DNA of 64,000 nucleotides from Planctomycetota bacterium (GCA_018242525.1 JAFEBS010000048.1:1-64000), one strand, 5' to 3'; counted from the stretch's first letter, positions 8,762 to 17,467 are shown. Translations and numbers: made by a program. Notes: generated by a model from the sequence alone, not told the origin.

Positions 8762-9400
8762 ATGAACGTCGATGACCGGCAGTTGCTAAACGAAATCCGC
8801 CGCGGTGACGCCGGTGCCTGGGAATCTTTGATTCGGCGTTACGAAGGACGATTGCAGGCGTTTGCCGAGGTGCGGCTGAACGATCGTGCCTCTGCTCAGG
8901 ATGTTGTCCAGGAGACGTTCCTGGGGTTCCTGACATCGTTGCCGAACTACGACGAGCGAACTCCTCTGGAATCGTTCCTGTTCGCCATCGCCGCTCACAA
9001 GCTGACAGACGCCCTGCGCCGCAGCGGCCGGCGTCCGCTGTTGCCATTGTTGATCGCCACCGAATCCGGCAGCGGTCATGAACCCGCAGGCCGGGACCGC
9101 AAGGCCTCCAGCCTGGCCCGCAGTGCCGAACGAAATCTGGTCGTCGAGCGAGTTTTTGGCGACTGCATGCGAGGCCTGATCCAATCCTGGTTCAGCCGCG
9201 GCGAATTCGAACGCCTGAAATGCGTCGAACTTCTGTTCGTCCTCGGCTGGTCCAACAAAGATGTGGCGACGAAGCTGGGGCTCAGCGAGCAGGTGGTCGC
9301 CAATCACAAGAGCTTCGTCGTTCAGAAGCTCAAGTCCGCCGCCACGGCCGCTCGGATCCGCGACGTCGATTGGGAACAGATCAGTGGTGATCCGGCGTAA
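8762..9400 (+). CDS. RNA polymerase sigma factor, ECF-like
   Basis: 212 aa. Sigma region 2 is at about residues 8-80 (LIRRYEGRLQAFAEVRL, then QDVVQETFLGFL, the core-binding and -10 recognition helices) and region 4 is near the C-terminus (LFVLGWSNKDVATKLGLSEQ followed by VVANHKSFVVQKLKSA, a helix-turn-helix). Region 3 is missing, as in ECF sigma factors. An unusually long linker (about 80-135) separates the domains. There is no adjacent anti-sigma gene: the downstream FG-GAP gene is on the other strand. The regulon is unknown. Confidence 0.85.
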   Translation: MNVDDRQLLNEIRRGDAGAWESLIRRYEGRLQAFAEVRLNDRASAQDVVQETFLGFLTSLPNYDERTPLESFLFAIAAHKLTDALRRSGRRPLLPLLIATESGSGHEPAGRDRKASSLARSAERNLVVERVFGDCMRGLIQSWFSRGEFERLKCVELLFVLGWSNKDVATKLGLSEQVVANHKSFVVQKLKSAATAARIRDVDWEQISGDPA

Positions 9401-9434
9401 TCAGGGCGACTAAGTGGAGGGCGTGATCTTGTAG

Positions 9435-9454
9435 CCGAAGTCGTGAGACTTCGG
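9435..9454. terminator. Hairpin between convergent sigma-factor and FG-GAP genes
   Basis: CCGAAGTC, loop GTGA, GACTTCGG forms a perfect 8-bp stem between genes that converge (stops at 9400 and 9481). It probably ends transcription or protects transcript ends in one or both directions, although no clear T-tract follows. The sequence resembles hairpins I associate with planctomycete intergenic regions, from memory only. Confidence 0.5.
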
Positions 9455-9480
9455 TTGTCGCTATTAACCGCCGGGAATTC

Positions 9481-10671
9481 TTACTTTCCCTGATTGATGT
9501 ACAACTTCACATTGTGAGTCAGTCGGCCCCCCGCCACGATGTCGGGCTTGCCGTCGCCGTTGAAATCGGCGGCCAGGGCGTCTTCGACAGCGACTCCGCC
9601 ATCGTCAATGACATGCTTGGACCATTTGTGATCTGCTTCGTGGTCACACGAATAGACATACAGGCCGGGCCCCTTCACGCTTCCCGTTCCCGCCTCGCGG
9701 TGGCCACCGACGATTTCATCACTGCCGTCACCGTCCAGGTCGACCGGCCAGACGGCATGCCCCTGCTTCAAGGTGTCTTCGATGACGGTCCGGTGCAACG
9801 GCAGCGAACCGTCGGCATTGGAAGTGTAAACCGCGATACTGGTCCCGTGCATCGGTTCGACCGTTGCCAGGAAGCGAGCACCGCTCTTCAATTTGCCAAC
9901 GCGAATTTCGCCGGCACCACGCAATTCCGGCTTGTCGCCGGCTGCTCCGGTCCCCAACAACGTCTTGCTGAAGGAATCCCCCCGGCTTTGAATCAGGTTG
10001 ACACCCTCTTCGCTGGCCGTAATCGTGTCCAGCTTTCCGTCATTGTTCCAATCAACATGCGTGTGGTTGTGCATCCGGTTCAGAGTCTGATCCAGGACTG
10101 TCATCGGCCAGCGATCCGACTTGGGTTGTGCGGGGACTTCGAACGCCATCAACCGGATTCCGCCTGGGGCCGTGCTGCGATTCAGCGGCGACACCACCAA
10201 CTGTCGTTTGCCCTTGCTCAGCACGTCCGCAAAGCTCATTCGATGTGTGCTGACTTCCTTGCCGATGAAGTGGACGGACCACTTGTCGTCCGCCCTGGCA
10301 CCGCGGGTAATCCATTGGATGGTACCGGTGTTGGACTTGATCCAGCCTGCTCCCAGGGCAAAATCGACTTTGCCATCGCCATCGATGTCGTTGGCGGCAA
10401 TGCAGACGTTGTCCATTTCCGTCTGATTTTCCAAGATGATGTGCTTGGTCCAGGCGGGGGCTTCGTACCATTGAACACGATTTTCGCTGACGGCGACGAT
10501 GTCCAGTTTGCCATCGCCGTTGACGTCGGCACTGGTCACCGCGTAGCAGACAACGCCGATATTCGGGTCAATCACTGTGGCTTCAAACTTGGGAACACCT
10601 GCCAAGGCTTGAGCTGCCGGGCAAAACGCAGTGCAAATCGTCAGAGCTGTCAACCAGGGGGATCGTGGCAT
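9481..10671 (-). CDS. Secreted FG-GAP/VCBS repeat protein
   Basis: 396 aa from the ATG at 10671, preferred over the upstream in-frame TTG at 10692 because AGGAAG precedes it. The signal peptide is PRSPWLTALTICTAFCPAAQALA. The mature part carries repeated Ca2+-binding FG-GAP/VCBS motifs: ADVNGDGKLDIVAV, NDIDGDGKVDFALG, VDWNNDGKLDTITA, VDLDGDGSDEIVGG and ADFNGDGKPDIVAG. These pack as a beta-propeller, and such secreted proteins are abundant in planctomycetes. No catalytic domain accompanies the repeats; the ligand is unknown. Confidence 0.88.
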   Translation of the reverse strand: MPRSPWLTALTICTAFCPAAQALAGVPKFEATVIDPNIGVVCYAVTSADVNGDGKLDIVAVSENRVQWYEAPAWTKHIILENQTEMDNVCIAANDIDGDGKVDFALGAGWIKSNTGTIQWITRGARADDKWSVHFIGKEVSTHRMSFADVLSKGKRQLVVSPLNRSTAPGGIRLMAFEVPAQPKSDRWPMTVLDQTLNRMHNHTHVDWNNDGKLDTITASEEGVNLIQSRGDSFSKTLLGTGAAGDKPELRGAGEIRVGKLKSGARFLATVEPMHGTSIAVYTSNADGSLPLHRTVIEDTLKQGHAVWPVDLDGDGSDEIVGGHREAGTGSVKGPGLYVYSCDHEADHKWSKHVIDDGGVAVEDALAADFNGDGKPDIVAGGRLTHNVKLYINQGK

Positions 10672-10884
10672 CGTGAGCTTCCTGTCGATCAAGGTGATAG
10701 AATCGCGAAACAGAGTTTGCGGAGGAATGCTACCATCGAAAGCCGGTCAGGGACGAGGGTTCAACCGGGATTTTCGCGGGGGGCTTGATCCGGAACGGGG
10801 CGAATCCGTTTGCGACTTGTCATGATCCGTCGCTCGCGCTCGGATTAGGGATCGAGTTTTGTTGACTGACACAAGGGGATTGCC

Positions 10885-11934
10885 GTGGGAGTGTTCGGGG
10901 GATCGCAGCTATCGTGGAACACGCTGGCCATCTTCAACCGGTCACTCAGCACGATGCTGCATTCCGGAGTCAACATCCTGAAGGCCTTCCAGGTCGCCGG
11001 GGCTCAGTCGCTGGATCCGAAATTGCAGCGAGCCTCGAAGGCGATCGTGGATGACCTGAAAAAGGGAAGTCAGGTCGCCGAGGCAATGCGCGATCAAGCC
11101 GAATCGTTTCCCGACTTGATGATCGATCTGGTGGACGTGGCCGAACAGACCGGATCGCTGCCCGAGGTCCTGGTTGCGCTGGCCAATCACTATGACAACC
11201 TGGTCCGATTGCGGCGGTCGTTCCTCGGAGCGATCGCCTGGCCGATTTTTCAGCTTCTGGCGGCCATCCTGATCGTGGCCGGATTGATCCTGATCCTGGG
11301 CTGGATCGCGGGTAACAAGGCAGATCAACCGGACATGCTGGGGATGGGACTGCGAGGTCCGACCGGGGCAATGATCTGGCTGGGCTGTTGCTTTGGAACG
11401 GCGATCGCCCTGTTCGTCGGGTACAAGATGCTGACCCGGGGACTGTCCGGACAGACGTTTGTCCATTCGCTGCTGTTGCGAGTTCCCGTCGTCGGCGGTT
11501 GCCTGCGATCCTTCGCGGTCGCACGTTTTTCCTGGGCATTTGCGTTGACTCAACAGTCGGGCATGTCAATCGAACCGAGCCTGGAAGCGAGCCTGAAAGC
11601 GACGGGAAATGGCGCGTTTGCGGCTTCGATTCCGCAAACCGTAGCCATGGTCCGCGAAGGAGAAGATCTGACGACAACGCTGAACGCCACGGGGCTGTAT
11701 CCGCGCGAGTATCTCGAGCTGGTGCGGGTCGGCGAAACGACGGGAACGGTGCCCGAGGCCCTGGAACGGATCAGCCCCCAGTTGGAAGATCAGGCCCGGC
11801 GTAGTTTGTCGGCCATGACCGCCGTCCTGGCCTGGTTGATCTGGGCCCTGGTCGCCGCGATGATCATCTTCATCATTTTCCGCGTCTTCATGAATTACGT
11901 CGCACTTTTGAACGATCTGTCCCGGGGAATCTGA
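10885..11934 (+). CDS. Type II secretion/type IV pilus F family inner-membrane protein
   Basis: 349 aa from a GTG at 10885 preceded by AAGGGG (10873-10878). Two GspF/PilC domains are visible: the first at about residues 15-135 (LSTMLHSGVNILKAFQVAG, VAEQTGSLPEVL) and the second at about 195-315 (ALTQQSGMSIEPSLEASL, VGETTGTVPEALERI). Hydrophobic segments follow each (FQLLAAILIVAGLILILGW; ALVAAMIIFIIFRVF). Such proteins form the membrane platform of type II secretion or type IV pili. No secretion ATPase, pseudopilin or secretin gene is nearby, so it is an orphan copy or part of a dispersed system. Confidence 0.85.
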   Translation: MGVFGGSQLSWNTLAIFNRSLSTMLHSGVNILKAFQVAGAQSLDPKLQRASKAIVDDLKKGSQVAEAMRDQAESFPDLMIDLVDVAEQTGSLPEVLVALANHYDNLVRLRRSFLGAIAWPIFQLLAAILIVAGLILILGWIAGNKADQPDMLGMGLRGPTGAMIWLGCCFGTAIALFVGYKMLTRGLSGQTFVHSLLLRVPVVGGCLRSFAVARFSWAFALTQQSGMSIEPSLEASLKATGNGAFAASIPQTVAMVREGEDLTTTLNATGLYPREYLELVRVGETTGTVPEALERISPQLEDQARRSLSAMTAVLAWLIWALVAAMIIFIIFRVFMNYVALLNDLSRGI

Positions 11935-12063
11935 ACAACTGATCCGCGTAATCCCGGTTCGCTCCGTCTCTTAGGTCTTATTCGTCGCTGCGATCCCGGC
12001 GTTTCGGCGTACGCGTGCCAGTGACTCCCGGTCCGCTCACCGATCGACTATCATGGCAGAACT

Positions 12064-13068
12064 ATGTTTGTTGATCAGGTGACGATTTTCTGTAAGGCCG
12101 GTGACGGCGGAAGCGGCTCCGGCAGTTTCCGGCGTGAGGCACATGTTCCCCGTGGTGGTCCCGATGGCGGCGACGGCGGCCGGGGTGGTCACATCATCAT
12201 CGAAGCCGACGAAAACGTCAGCAGCCTGGTGCACCTGGTGGGTGTCCGGCACTGGGTCGGCGCCAATGGCGAACCGGGTCACGGCTCGATGAAGACCGGC
12301 AAGGAAGGCAAAGACACCGTGATCCGAGTCCCGACGGGGACAATTCTGCGTGACCTCAAGCGGGGCCACATCCTGAAGGATATGGTCGAGCATGGCGATC
12401 GAGTCATCGTTGCCAAAGGCGGCGAAGGGGGCAAAGGGAACGTCCACTTTATGAGTTCCACCAACCGCGCTCCGCGCGAGTTTGGACCGGGCGAGCCAGG
12501 TGAACAACGTGACATTTCCCTGGAATTGAAGGTCATCGCCGACATGGGATTGATCGGCAAGCCGAATGCCGGCAAGTCCACATTGCTCAGCCGACTGTCC
12601 CGAGCGACGCCGGAAATCGCCAACTACCCATTCACCACCAAGTATCCGAACCTGGGAATGGTCCGAGTTGGACAGGAACGCCAGTTTGTCCTGGCCGACA
12701 TTCCGGGGTTGATCGAAGGCGCTCACGCGGGGGTTGGCCTGGGCCATGAATTCCTGAAGCATGTCGAACGGACCAAGGCCCTGATTCACCTGATCGAACC
12801 GGCTCCCGATGATCAGACGGACCCGGTCGAAAACTATCTGCAGATCCGGGAAGAGTTGCGACTGTACGACGAAGCCCTGGCAGCCCGCCCGGAAATCGTC
12901 GTCATCACCAAGTCCGAACTGCCCGATGCCGATGCGGCCGCCGAATTGCTGGAAGAACGGATCGGCCGCCCGGTGCTGAAGATCAGTGCCGTAACCGGCC
13001 GGGGACTGCCGCAGTTGCTGCAAGCCACGATTCGTTTGCTCGATGAACTGAATGAGGTCCAGGAGTAA
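12064..13068 (+). CDS. obg: GTPase Obg (CgtA)
   Basis: 334 aa. The glycine-rich Obg fold occupies residues 1-157 (KAGDGGSGSGSFRREAHVP, GGPDGGDGGRGG). The G domain has GKPNAGKST (G1, about 165-173), DIPGLIEGAHAGVGLG (G3) and SAVTG (G5). The expected G4 motif NKxD reads TKSE (282-285), an unusual substitution in the guanine-specificity loop. There is no C-terminal OCT domain. Obg associates with the 50S subunit and links ribosome assembly to growth state. The gene stands alone, without rplU-rpmA beside it. Confidence 0.95.
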   Translation: MFVDQVTIFCKAGDGGSGSGSFRREAHVPRGGPDGGDGGRGGHIIIEADENVSSLVHLVGVRHWVGANGEPGHGSMKTGKEGKDTVIRVPTGTILRDLKRGHILKDMVEHGDRVIVAKGGEGGKGNVHFMSSTNRAPREFGPGEPGEQRDISLELKVIADMGLIGKPNAGKSTLLSRLSRATPEIANYPFTTKYPNLGMVRVGQERQFVLADIPGLIEGAHAGVGLGHEFLKHVERTKALIHLIEPAPDDQTDPVENYLQIREELRLYDEALAARPEIVVITKSELPDADAAAELLEERIGRPVLKISAVTGRGLPQLLQATIRLLDELNEVQE

Positions 13069-13119
13069 TCCGGACGAACTGCATCTGTCAACTCGTTCAC
13101 GCTGCGAACCGCTCGACCG

Positions 13120-13452
13120 TCATTTTTTGAATTCGATCAGCACTTCACGAAACGTGTTGGCACCAATGTTACGAGCGCTGTGGGTGGCCGGGACAACCGG
13201 GTAACCAGGCCGATCCGCCACGATTCGATCGCCGTCGACATGAAAACTCACCGCGCCGCCGGATTCGAGTTCAACGGTGTCGAGCAGTTCTCCGCTCGGC
13301 CCAAACACTTCGAGGGTTGACCCTGTCAGAACGCGGACAACATAGTCCAGTTCGTGCGTGTGCCGTTCACCGAGTTCACCGGGTGCCAGGTCCAGATGCC
13401 AGACAACGACCCGGTCGTTCTCGAAGACTTTTTGTGTTCCCACTCCGGCCAT
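13120..13452 (-). CDS. Small cupin-domain protein
   Basis: 110 aa single-domain cupin. GERHTHELDYVVRVLTG fits cupin motif 1, with His and Glu metal ligands, and VVPATHSARNIG fits motif 2. The ORF fills the domain with no extra parts. Such stand-alone cupins bind a metal and may be isomerases, dioxygenases or sugar-binding sensors; function cannot be chosen here. It lies 51 bases after obg on the other strand, and a family A palindrome lies just beyond its start. Confidence 0.78.
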   Translation of the reverse strand: MAGVGTQKVFENDRVVVWHLDLAPGELGERHTHELDYVVRVLTGSTLEVFGPSGELLDTVELESGGAVSFHVDGDRIVADRPGYPVVPATHSARNIGANTFREVLIEFKK

Positions 13453-13499
13453 GATCGCTCCATCAGTACCAGTATCCAGAAGTCCATGGAAAAGGGGGC

Positions 13500-13609
13500 C
13501 ACTAGCAGCCCGTGGTAAAAGGGGTCAGACCCTCTCCGGGCAGTCGATTTTCAAGGTAAATCGACTGCCCTCCAAAGGGTCAGACCCCTTTTACCACGGG
13601 CTGCTAGTG
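13500..13609. repeat. Dispersed palindromic element, family A, copy 2
   Basis: Nearly identical to the element at 8608-8715: CCCGTGGTAAAAGGGGTCAG on the left, CCCCTTTTACCACGGG on the right, and the same inner stem GGGCAGTCGATTT / AAATCGACTGCCC. Here the outer arms are CACTAGCAG and CTGCTAGTG, three bases longer on both sides than in copy 1, so pairing is preserved despite the length change. It lies between the cupin and ABM genes, three bases from the ABM stop codon. Confidence 0.9.
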
Positions 13610-13611
13610 TG

Positions 13612-13896
13612 CTAGTGCTTGTACACTTTGTGCTGAGGCCGACCGGACAGAATCTGTTCCTTGCCCCAGTTGGTGACGGCCCGGAATGCGTCGCTGCGAA
13701 TGAATTCCTGGAACGCCGTTTCGTCGGACCATTCGCTGGTGATCAGGTACGAAGCATCATCGGCAACGTCCTTCCACAACGTCGAACTCGTGTGCCCCGG
13801 GGCCGCCTTCAGGGCGTCGATCACCCCGGCGAACTTGGCTTCAAAGTCCTGTTGCTTGCCTGCAATGACGTGGTAATTCATTCCGACAGTGATCAT
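13612..13896 (-). CDS. Antibiotic biosynthesis monooxygenase (ABM) domain protein
   Basis: 94 aa, one dimeric alpha/beta-barrel ABM domain: MITVGMNYHVIAGKQQDFEA (strand and helix), GHTSSTLWKDVADDASYLIT and SEWSDETAFQEFIRSDAF, the usual W/F core. Family members include quinol monooxygenases, haem-degrading IsdG-like proteins and many of unknown role. The stop codon almost touches the palindrome at 13500-13609, which may serve as its transcript end. An alternative start five codons in cannot be excluded. Confidence 0.8.
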   Translation of the reverse strand: MITVGMNYHVIAGKQQDFEAKFAGVIDALKAAPGHTSSTLWKDVADDASYLITSEWSDETAFQEFIRSDAFRAVTNWGKEQILSGRPQHKVYKH

Positions 13897-14510
13897 TTCA
13901 GAGGTCTCTCGGTATCAGTTCAGAGTGGAATCGAACGAATTCAGGGTCAGTGTAACGTGTTCCAGAGCGCTTGACCGGGGTCAGGCACCCTGGAATCTCG
14001 GAATTGGCACGTTTCAGGCACTTTCGCATGTGGCCATCGCAGTTTTTGCGCTTGTTTCGGCAAGCGACCCACGGGAGCGGCGTAGCAGTTCTCAAGTGGT
14101 CGCTCGAATTGGGTTGATGGCTTTGCCCAACAAATGGGGTCTGCCCCCCTCCCAATATGGTTTCCGTTCCAATCAGGCACTTGTGGCAGGGGTCTAACGC
14201 GATTTGTTGGGCAAAGCCGGGTTGAGGGCACTGCCTCATCGTTACTTCTGGCCAATTCTGAAGTTCCGCATGACCGAGCCCGCACGGATTGTCCGCGACG
14301 CATCAAGAATGCCGATTATGCCGGGCTTAATGAGGTTCGTTCAGACGGGAATTCCGGGTTCGGTGAAATCAGCCACTCGCCTTGGACACCCTTGGGCGAT
14401 AAACTGTTAGCCCGCAGCCGTTCCTGCCGGGACGGCTATCTTTGTCGATCTATGGCTCGACGTTGATCCGTTGAGCGAGATGTTTTTGGCTCTGTTTCGA
14501 GGACGATATC
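13897..14510. other. 614-base intergenic region upstream of ilvB
   Basis: No convincing gene on either strand: the ORFs here are short, overlapping and low in family resemblance. It contains the family B palindrome at 14119-14218 and, further on, the presumed promoter and leader of ilvB. I see no clear T-box or leucine/valine-rich leader peptide. Confidence 0.6.
14119..14218. repeat. Dispersed palindromic element, family B, copy 1
   Basis: A perfect 17-bp terminal inverted repeat, GGCTTTGCCCAACAAAT (14119-14135) and ATTTGTTGGGCAAAGCC (14202-14218), encloses about 66 bases including GGGGTCTGCC and GGCAGGGGTCT. The internal sequence, read on the opposite strand, aligns with the interior of the element at 46475-46574. 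Non-coding; probably a REP/MITE-like mobile repeat. Confidence 0.85.
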
Positions 14511-16337
14511 GTGGCGACTGTGACTGGAACATGTACTTCGGCTCCCCCTGCATCAACGGCAAATGGCAAGTTGAACGGGGCCGATGTCTTTGTCGAATGT
14601 CTGATCCGCCAGGGAACGGACCTGATTTTCGCCTATCCCGGCGGATGCAGCATGCCGATCCATCAATCCCTGACGTTCCGCAGCAACGACATTCGCACGA
14701 TTTTGCCCCGCCACGAACAGGGGGGAGCCTTCGCCGCCCAAGGCGTTTCGCGAACAACCGACAAAGTCGGTGTTTGCATGGGGACCAGCGGTCCCGGCGC
14801 GACGAATCTGGTCACCGCCATTGCCGATGCCAAGATGGACAGCATTCCACTGATCGCCATCTCAGCACAGGTCCCCACCCACCTGATCGGCAGCGACGCG
14901 TTCCAGGAAACGCCGATGGTTGAAATCTGTCGCGCGATCACCAAACACCATTACCTGATCACCAGGACTGAAGATATTCCGCGCGTTGTGAAGGAAGCGT
15001 TCCATATCGCCCGGACCGGACGACCCGGTCCAGTGCTGATCGACATCCCCAAAGACGTGCAGATGAAGTTCGTGGACGACGTCATCGTCGACGGTCAGCC
15101 GTGGGATGTTGACTACGATCCCCCGATGAACCTGCCCGGCTATCACCCGGAAGTGCGCCATGTTCATCCGAACCAGATCCGTGCCATCCTGAAGTTGATC
15201 CGCGAATCCAAGAAGCCGATCTTCTATGCCGGTGGCGGAATCATCCAGGCCAACGCCAGCGAAGAATTCGCCAAGTTTGCCCGCAAGACAGGAATCCCCG
15301 TCGCCACGACGGTGATGGGGATCGGCTGTTTCCCCGGCGACGACGATCAGTCCCTGCACATGCTGGGAATGCACGGCACCGTCTATTCCAACTATGCAAT
15401 CAACGAAGCCGACCTGCTGTTGGCGTTCGGAGTGCGGTTTGATGACCGGGTCACAGGCAAGCTGAGCGAATTCGCCAAGCATGGCAAGATTGTCCACGTC
15501 GACATCGACCCTTCGGAAATCGGCAAGAACAAGATTGCCGACATTCCCGTAGTGGCCAATATCAAGGAAGTGTTGCAAGGCCTGAACGCAATGATTGCGG
15601 ACGAGGATGTCCCGCAGATCGATGACTGGTGGACCCAGGTCAACGCGTGGAAGAAACAGTACCCGCTGAAGGTGCGCGATTCGGGTGACTTTATCATCCC
15701 GCAGTACGCGATTTCCGAACTGTGGCGACAGACAATCGATCAGGACCCGTTCATCAACGTGGGCGTGGGCCAGCATCAGATGTGGGCGGCCCAATTCTAC
15801 AAGTTCCGCAATCCACGCCGCTGGCTCAGCAGTTCAGGCTTGGGAACAATGGGCTTCGGGTTGCCGGCTGCGATGGGCGTGCAGGCTGCGTACCCCGATC
15901 GACTGGTGGTCGACATCGATGGCGACGGCTGCATGCTGATGAACGTGCAGGAACTGGCCACACTGCACTGCGAAAAACTGCCGGTCAAAATCCTGCTGCT
16001 GAACAATCAGCACCTGGGGATGGTGATGCAGTGGGAAGATCGTTTTCACCAGCAGAACCGGGCTCACACGTACCTGGGCCCCGTCGATCATCCGGAAGCA
16101 GTCGGTGAAGGTGCCGGTCAGCATTACGAGGAAACGTATCCAAACTTCGTGCAGGTTGCCCGAGGATTTGGGATCGGGGCCGCCCAGGTGCGCAGTAAGA
16201 AAGCATTCCCGGAAGCCCTGAAAACGATGCTTGAATACGATGGTCCCTATCTGCTGGATGTGATCTGTCCGTACCAGGAACACGTGTTGCCCATGATCCC
16301 CGGCGGCAAGACGGTCAAGGATATCATCATCGAGTAG
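14511..16337 (+). CDS. ilvB: Acetolactate synthase, large (catalytic) subunit
   Basis: 608 aa from a GTG at 14511 with GAGGA just upstream. It shows ThDP-enzyme order: an N-terminal pyrimidine-binding domain with catalytic Glu69 in LPRHEQGGAFAAQG, a central domain, and a C-terminal ThDP/Mg domain with DIDGDGCMLMNVQELAT and LLNNQHLGMVMQWEDRF. It condenses two pyruvates, or pyruvate plus 2-oxobutyrate, to start valine/leucine and isoleucine synthesis. The usual regulatory subunit gene ilvN and ilvC are not adjacent, so the pathway is dispersed. A strong bidirectional terminator follows. Confidence 0.95.
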   Translation: MATVTGTCTSAPPASTANGKLNGADVFVECLIRQGTDLIFAYPGGCSMPIHQSLTFRSNDIRTILPRHEQGGAFAAQGVSRTTDKVGVCMGTSGPGATNLVTAIADAKMDSIPLIAISAQVPTHLIGSDAFQETPMVEICRAITKHHYLITRTEDIPRVVKEAFHIARTGRPGPVLIDIPKDVQMKFVDDVIVDGQPWDVDYDPPMNLPGYHPEVRHVHPNQIRAILKLIRESKKPIFYAGGGIIQANASEEFAKFARKTGIPVATTVMGIGCFPGDDDQSLHMLGMHGTVYSNYAINEADLLLAFGVRFDDRVTGKLSEFAKHGKIVHVDIDPSEIGKNKIADIPVVANIKEVLQGLNAMIADEDVPQIDDWWTQVNAWKKQYPLKVRDSGDFIIPQYAISELWRQTIDQDPFINVGVGQHQMWAAQFYKFRNPRRWLSSSGLGTMGFGLPAAMGVQAAYPDRLVVDIDGDGCMLMNVQELATLHCEKLPVKILLLNNQHLGMVMQWEDRFHQQNRAHTYLGPVDHPEAVGEGAGQHYEETYPNFVQVARGFGIGAAQVRSKKAFPEALKTMLEYDGPYLLDVICPYQEHVLPMIPGGKTVKDIIIE

Positions 16338-16354
16338 TTTGAGGTGATTGCAGA

Positions 16355-16386
16355 AAAAGCAGCCCGATCATGATCGGGCTGTTTTT
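16355..16386. terminator. Bidirectional intrinsic terminator (ilvB / diguanylate cyclase)
   Basis: A perfect 20-base palindrome, AGCCCGATCATGATCGGGCT (16361-16380), is flanked by AAAAA on the left and TTTTT on the right. It therefore forms a hairpin plus T-tract on both strands, between convergent genes ending at 16337 (+) and 16426 (-). Confidence 0.9.
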
Positions 16387-16425
16387 CCTGGCGATGGTGG
16401 ATGCTCCGTGCTCGGCGTCGACCAT

Positions 16426-17292
16426 TCACAGGTCCGCAAATTGTGTCTGATCGCGGCCTTGACGCTTGGCTGTGTACATCAAAGCGTCCGCCCGCTGGAC
16501 GCATTCTTCCCAAGTCAATGCGTTGCAGATGGTGACAACCCCCAGGCTGAATGTCAGCGATGGGTATTCTTGTTCCACTTCCTTTCGCATCGCCGCCCGC
16601 AGGCGTTCGACAACGGTCAGGACGTTGTTGTGGTCCACTTCACAAAGCAGGATCAGGAATTCGTCTCCACCCCAGCGGCCCGAGCAATCATACTTGCGAG
16701 TCTGGTGCCGCAGTGAGCGGCCAATCACCCGCAAGACTTCGTCACCCGCCAGATGTCCTCGCGTATCGTTGATTTGCTTGAACCCGTCGCAGTCCAGCAA
16801 AGCCAGTGAAAACGGACGTTGAAACCGCTTCGCGCGACTCAATTCCGCCTGAATCGCCTCAATCAAGGCCGGACGATTCGGCAATCCGGTCAGGCTGTCG
16901 ACCCGCGCCAATCGATGGGACGCTGCCAGTTGCCCGCGCACTCGAATCATCCAGACGATGAATCCCATCACCACCGCGAGCCGCACTACCACCGTGGACC
17001 AGGCTCCGTTTAGCGAACGGAGTTCACCCCAGGACCACCCTGCCAGCACCAGCACACCGATTGCCAGGGCGAAGCGCGACGAACAGGTGCCTGCGGCAGC
17101 CAGCAGGATCGCGACCAACAGCCATTGCACAACCTGCGGCAATTGACCGGTCGAGTCTGGCACGGCGAACTGCACCACAATTCCCAGCGAAGCAACCACC
17201 AGCAGCGGCTTCACCCAATTCGATACGATCGAACCGCGACGCTCCTGAAGCGACATTGAATTCGAGTCGGAATGGTGCTCTGCGACGGCCAT
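16426..17292 (-). CDS. Membrane diguanylate cyclase (GGDEF)
   Basis: 288 aa. The N-terminal region (about residues 28-118) has several hydrophobic segments (LLVVASLGIVVQFAV, WLLVAILLAAAG, LAVVMGFIVWMI), so it is membrane-bound with no extra sensor domain. The GGDEF domain starts at DSLTGLPNRPAL (132-143); the active-site GGDEF is at 208-212 and the inhibitory-site RxxD (RKYD, 199-202) lies five residues before it. Both are intact, so it should make c-di-GMP from two GTP and be product-inhibited. A PilZ-domain protein encoded at 50961-51338 is a possible effector in the window. Confidence 0.92.
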   Translation of the reverse strand: MAVAEHHSDSNSMSLQERRGSIVSNWVKPLLVVASLGIVVQFAVPDSTGQLPQVVQWLLVAILLAAAGTCSSRFALAIGVLVLAGWSWGELRSLNGAWSTVVVRLAVVMGFIVWMIRVRGQLAASHRLARVDSLTGLPNRPALIEAIQAELSRAKRFQRPFSLALLDCDGFKQINDTRGHLAGDEVLRVIGRSLRHQTRKYDCSGRWGGDEFLILLCEVDHNNVLTVVERLRAAMRKEVEQEYPSLTFSLGVVTICNALTWEECVQRADALMYTAKRQGRDQTQFADL

Positions 17293-17467
17293 GCGGCCAT
17301 TCTAACTGGAGTCCGGCGGAATGACAGTAAACGTGTTTCAAGATCGAGCCGCCGGCTGTTCGTACCTGAGCCGGGGAATAGCAAGCAGGTTGTTCTTACA
17401 ATTCCAAGTTCGCTGAGTTTTGCGCAAAGCCGCTCTCGGAGCATCGGATCTTTCACCTGCGATCATT

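Noticed and set aside
9514..10788. 424-aa plus-strand frame opposite the FG-GAP gene
   Set aside because: The minus-strand product has a signal peptide and repeated DGDG motifs; the plus frame is its shadow.
13898..14466. Several 70-120-aa frames upstream of ilvB
   Set aside because: They overlap each other on both strands and span the family B palindrome; none resembles a protein.
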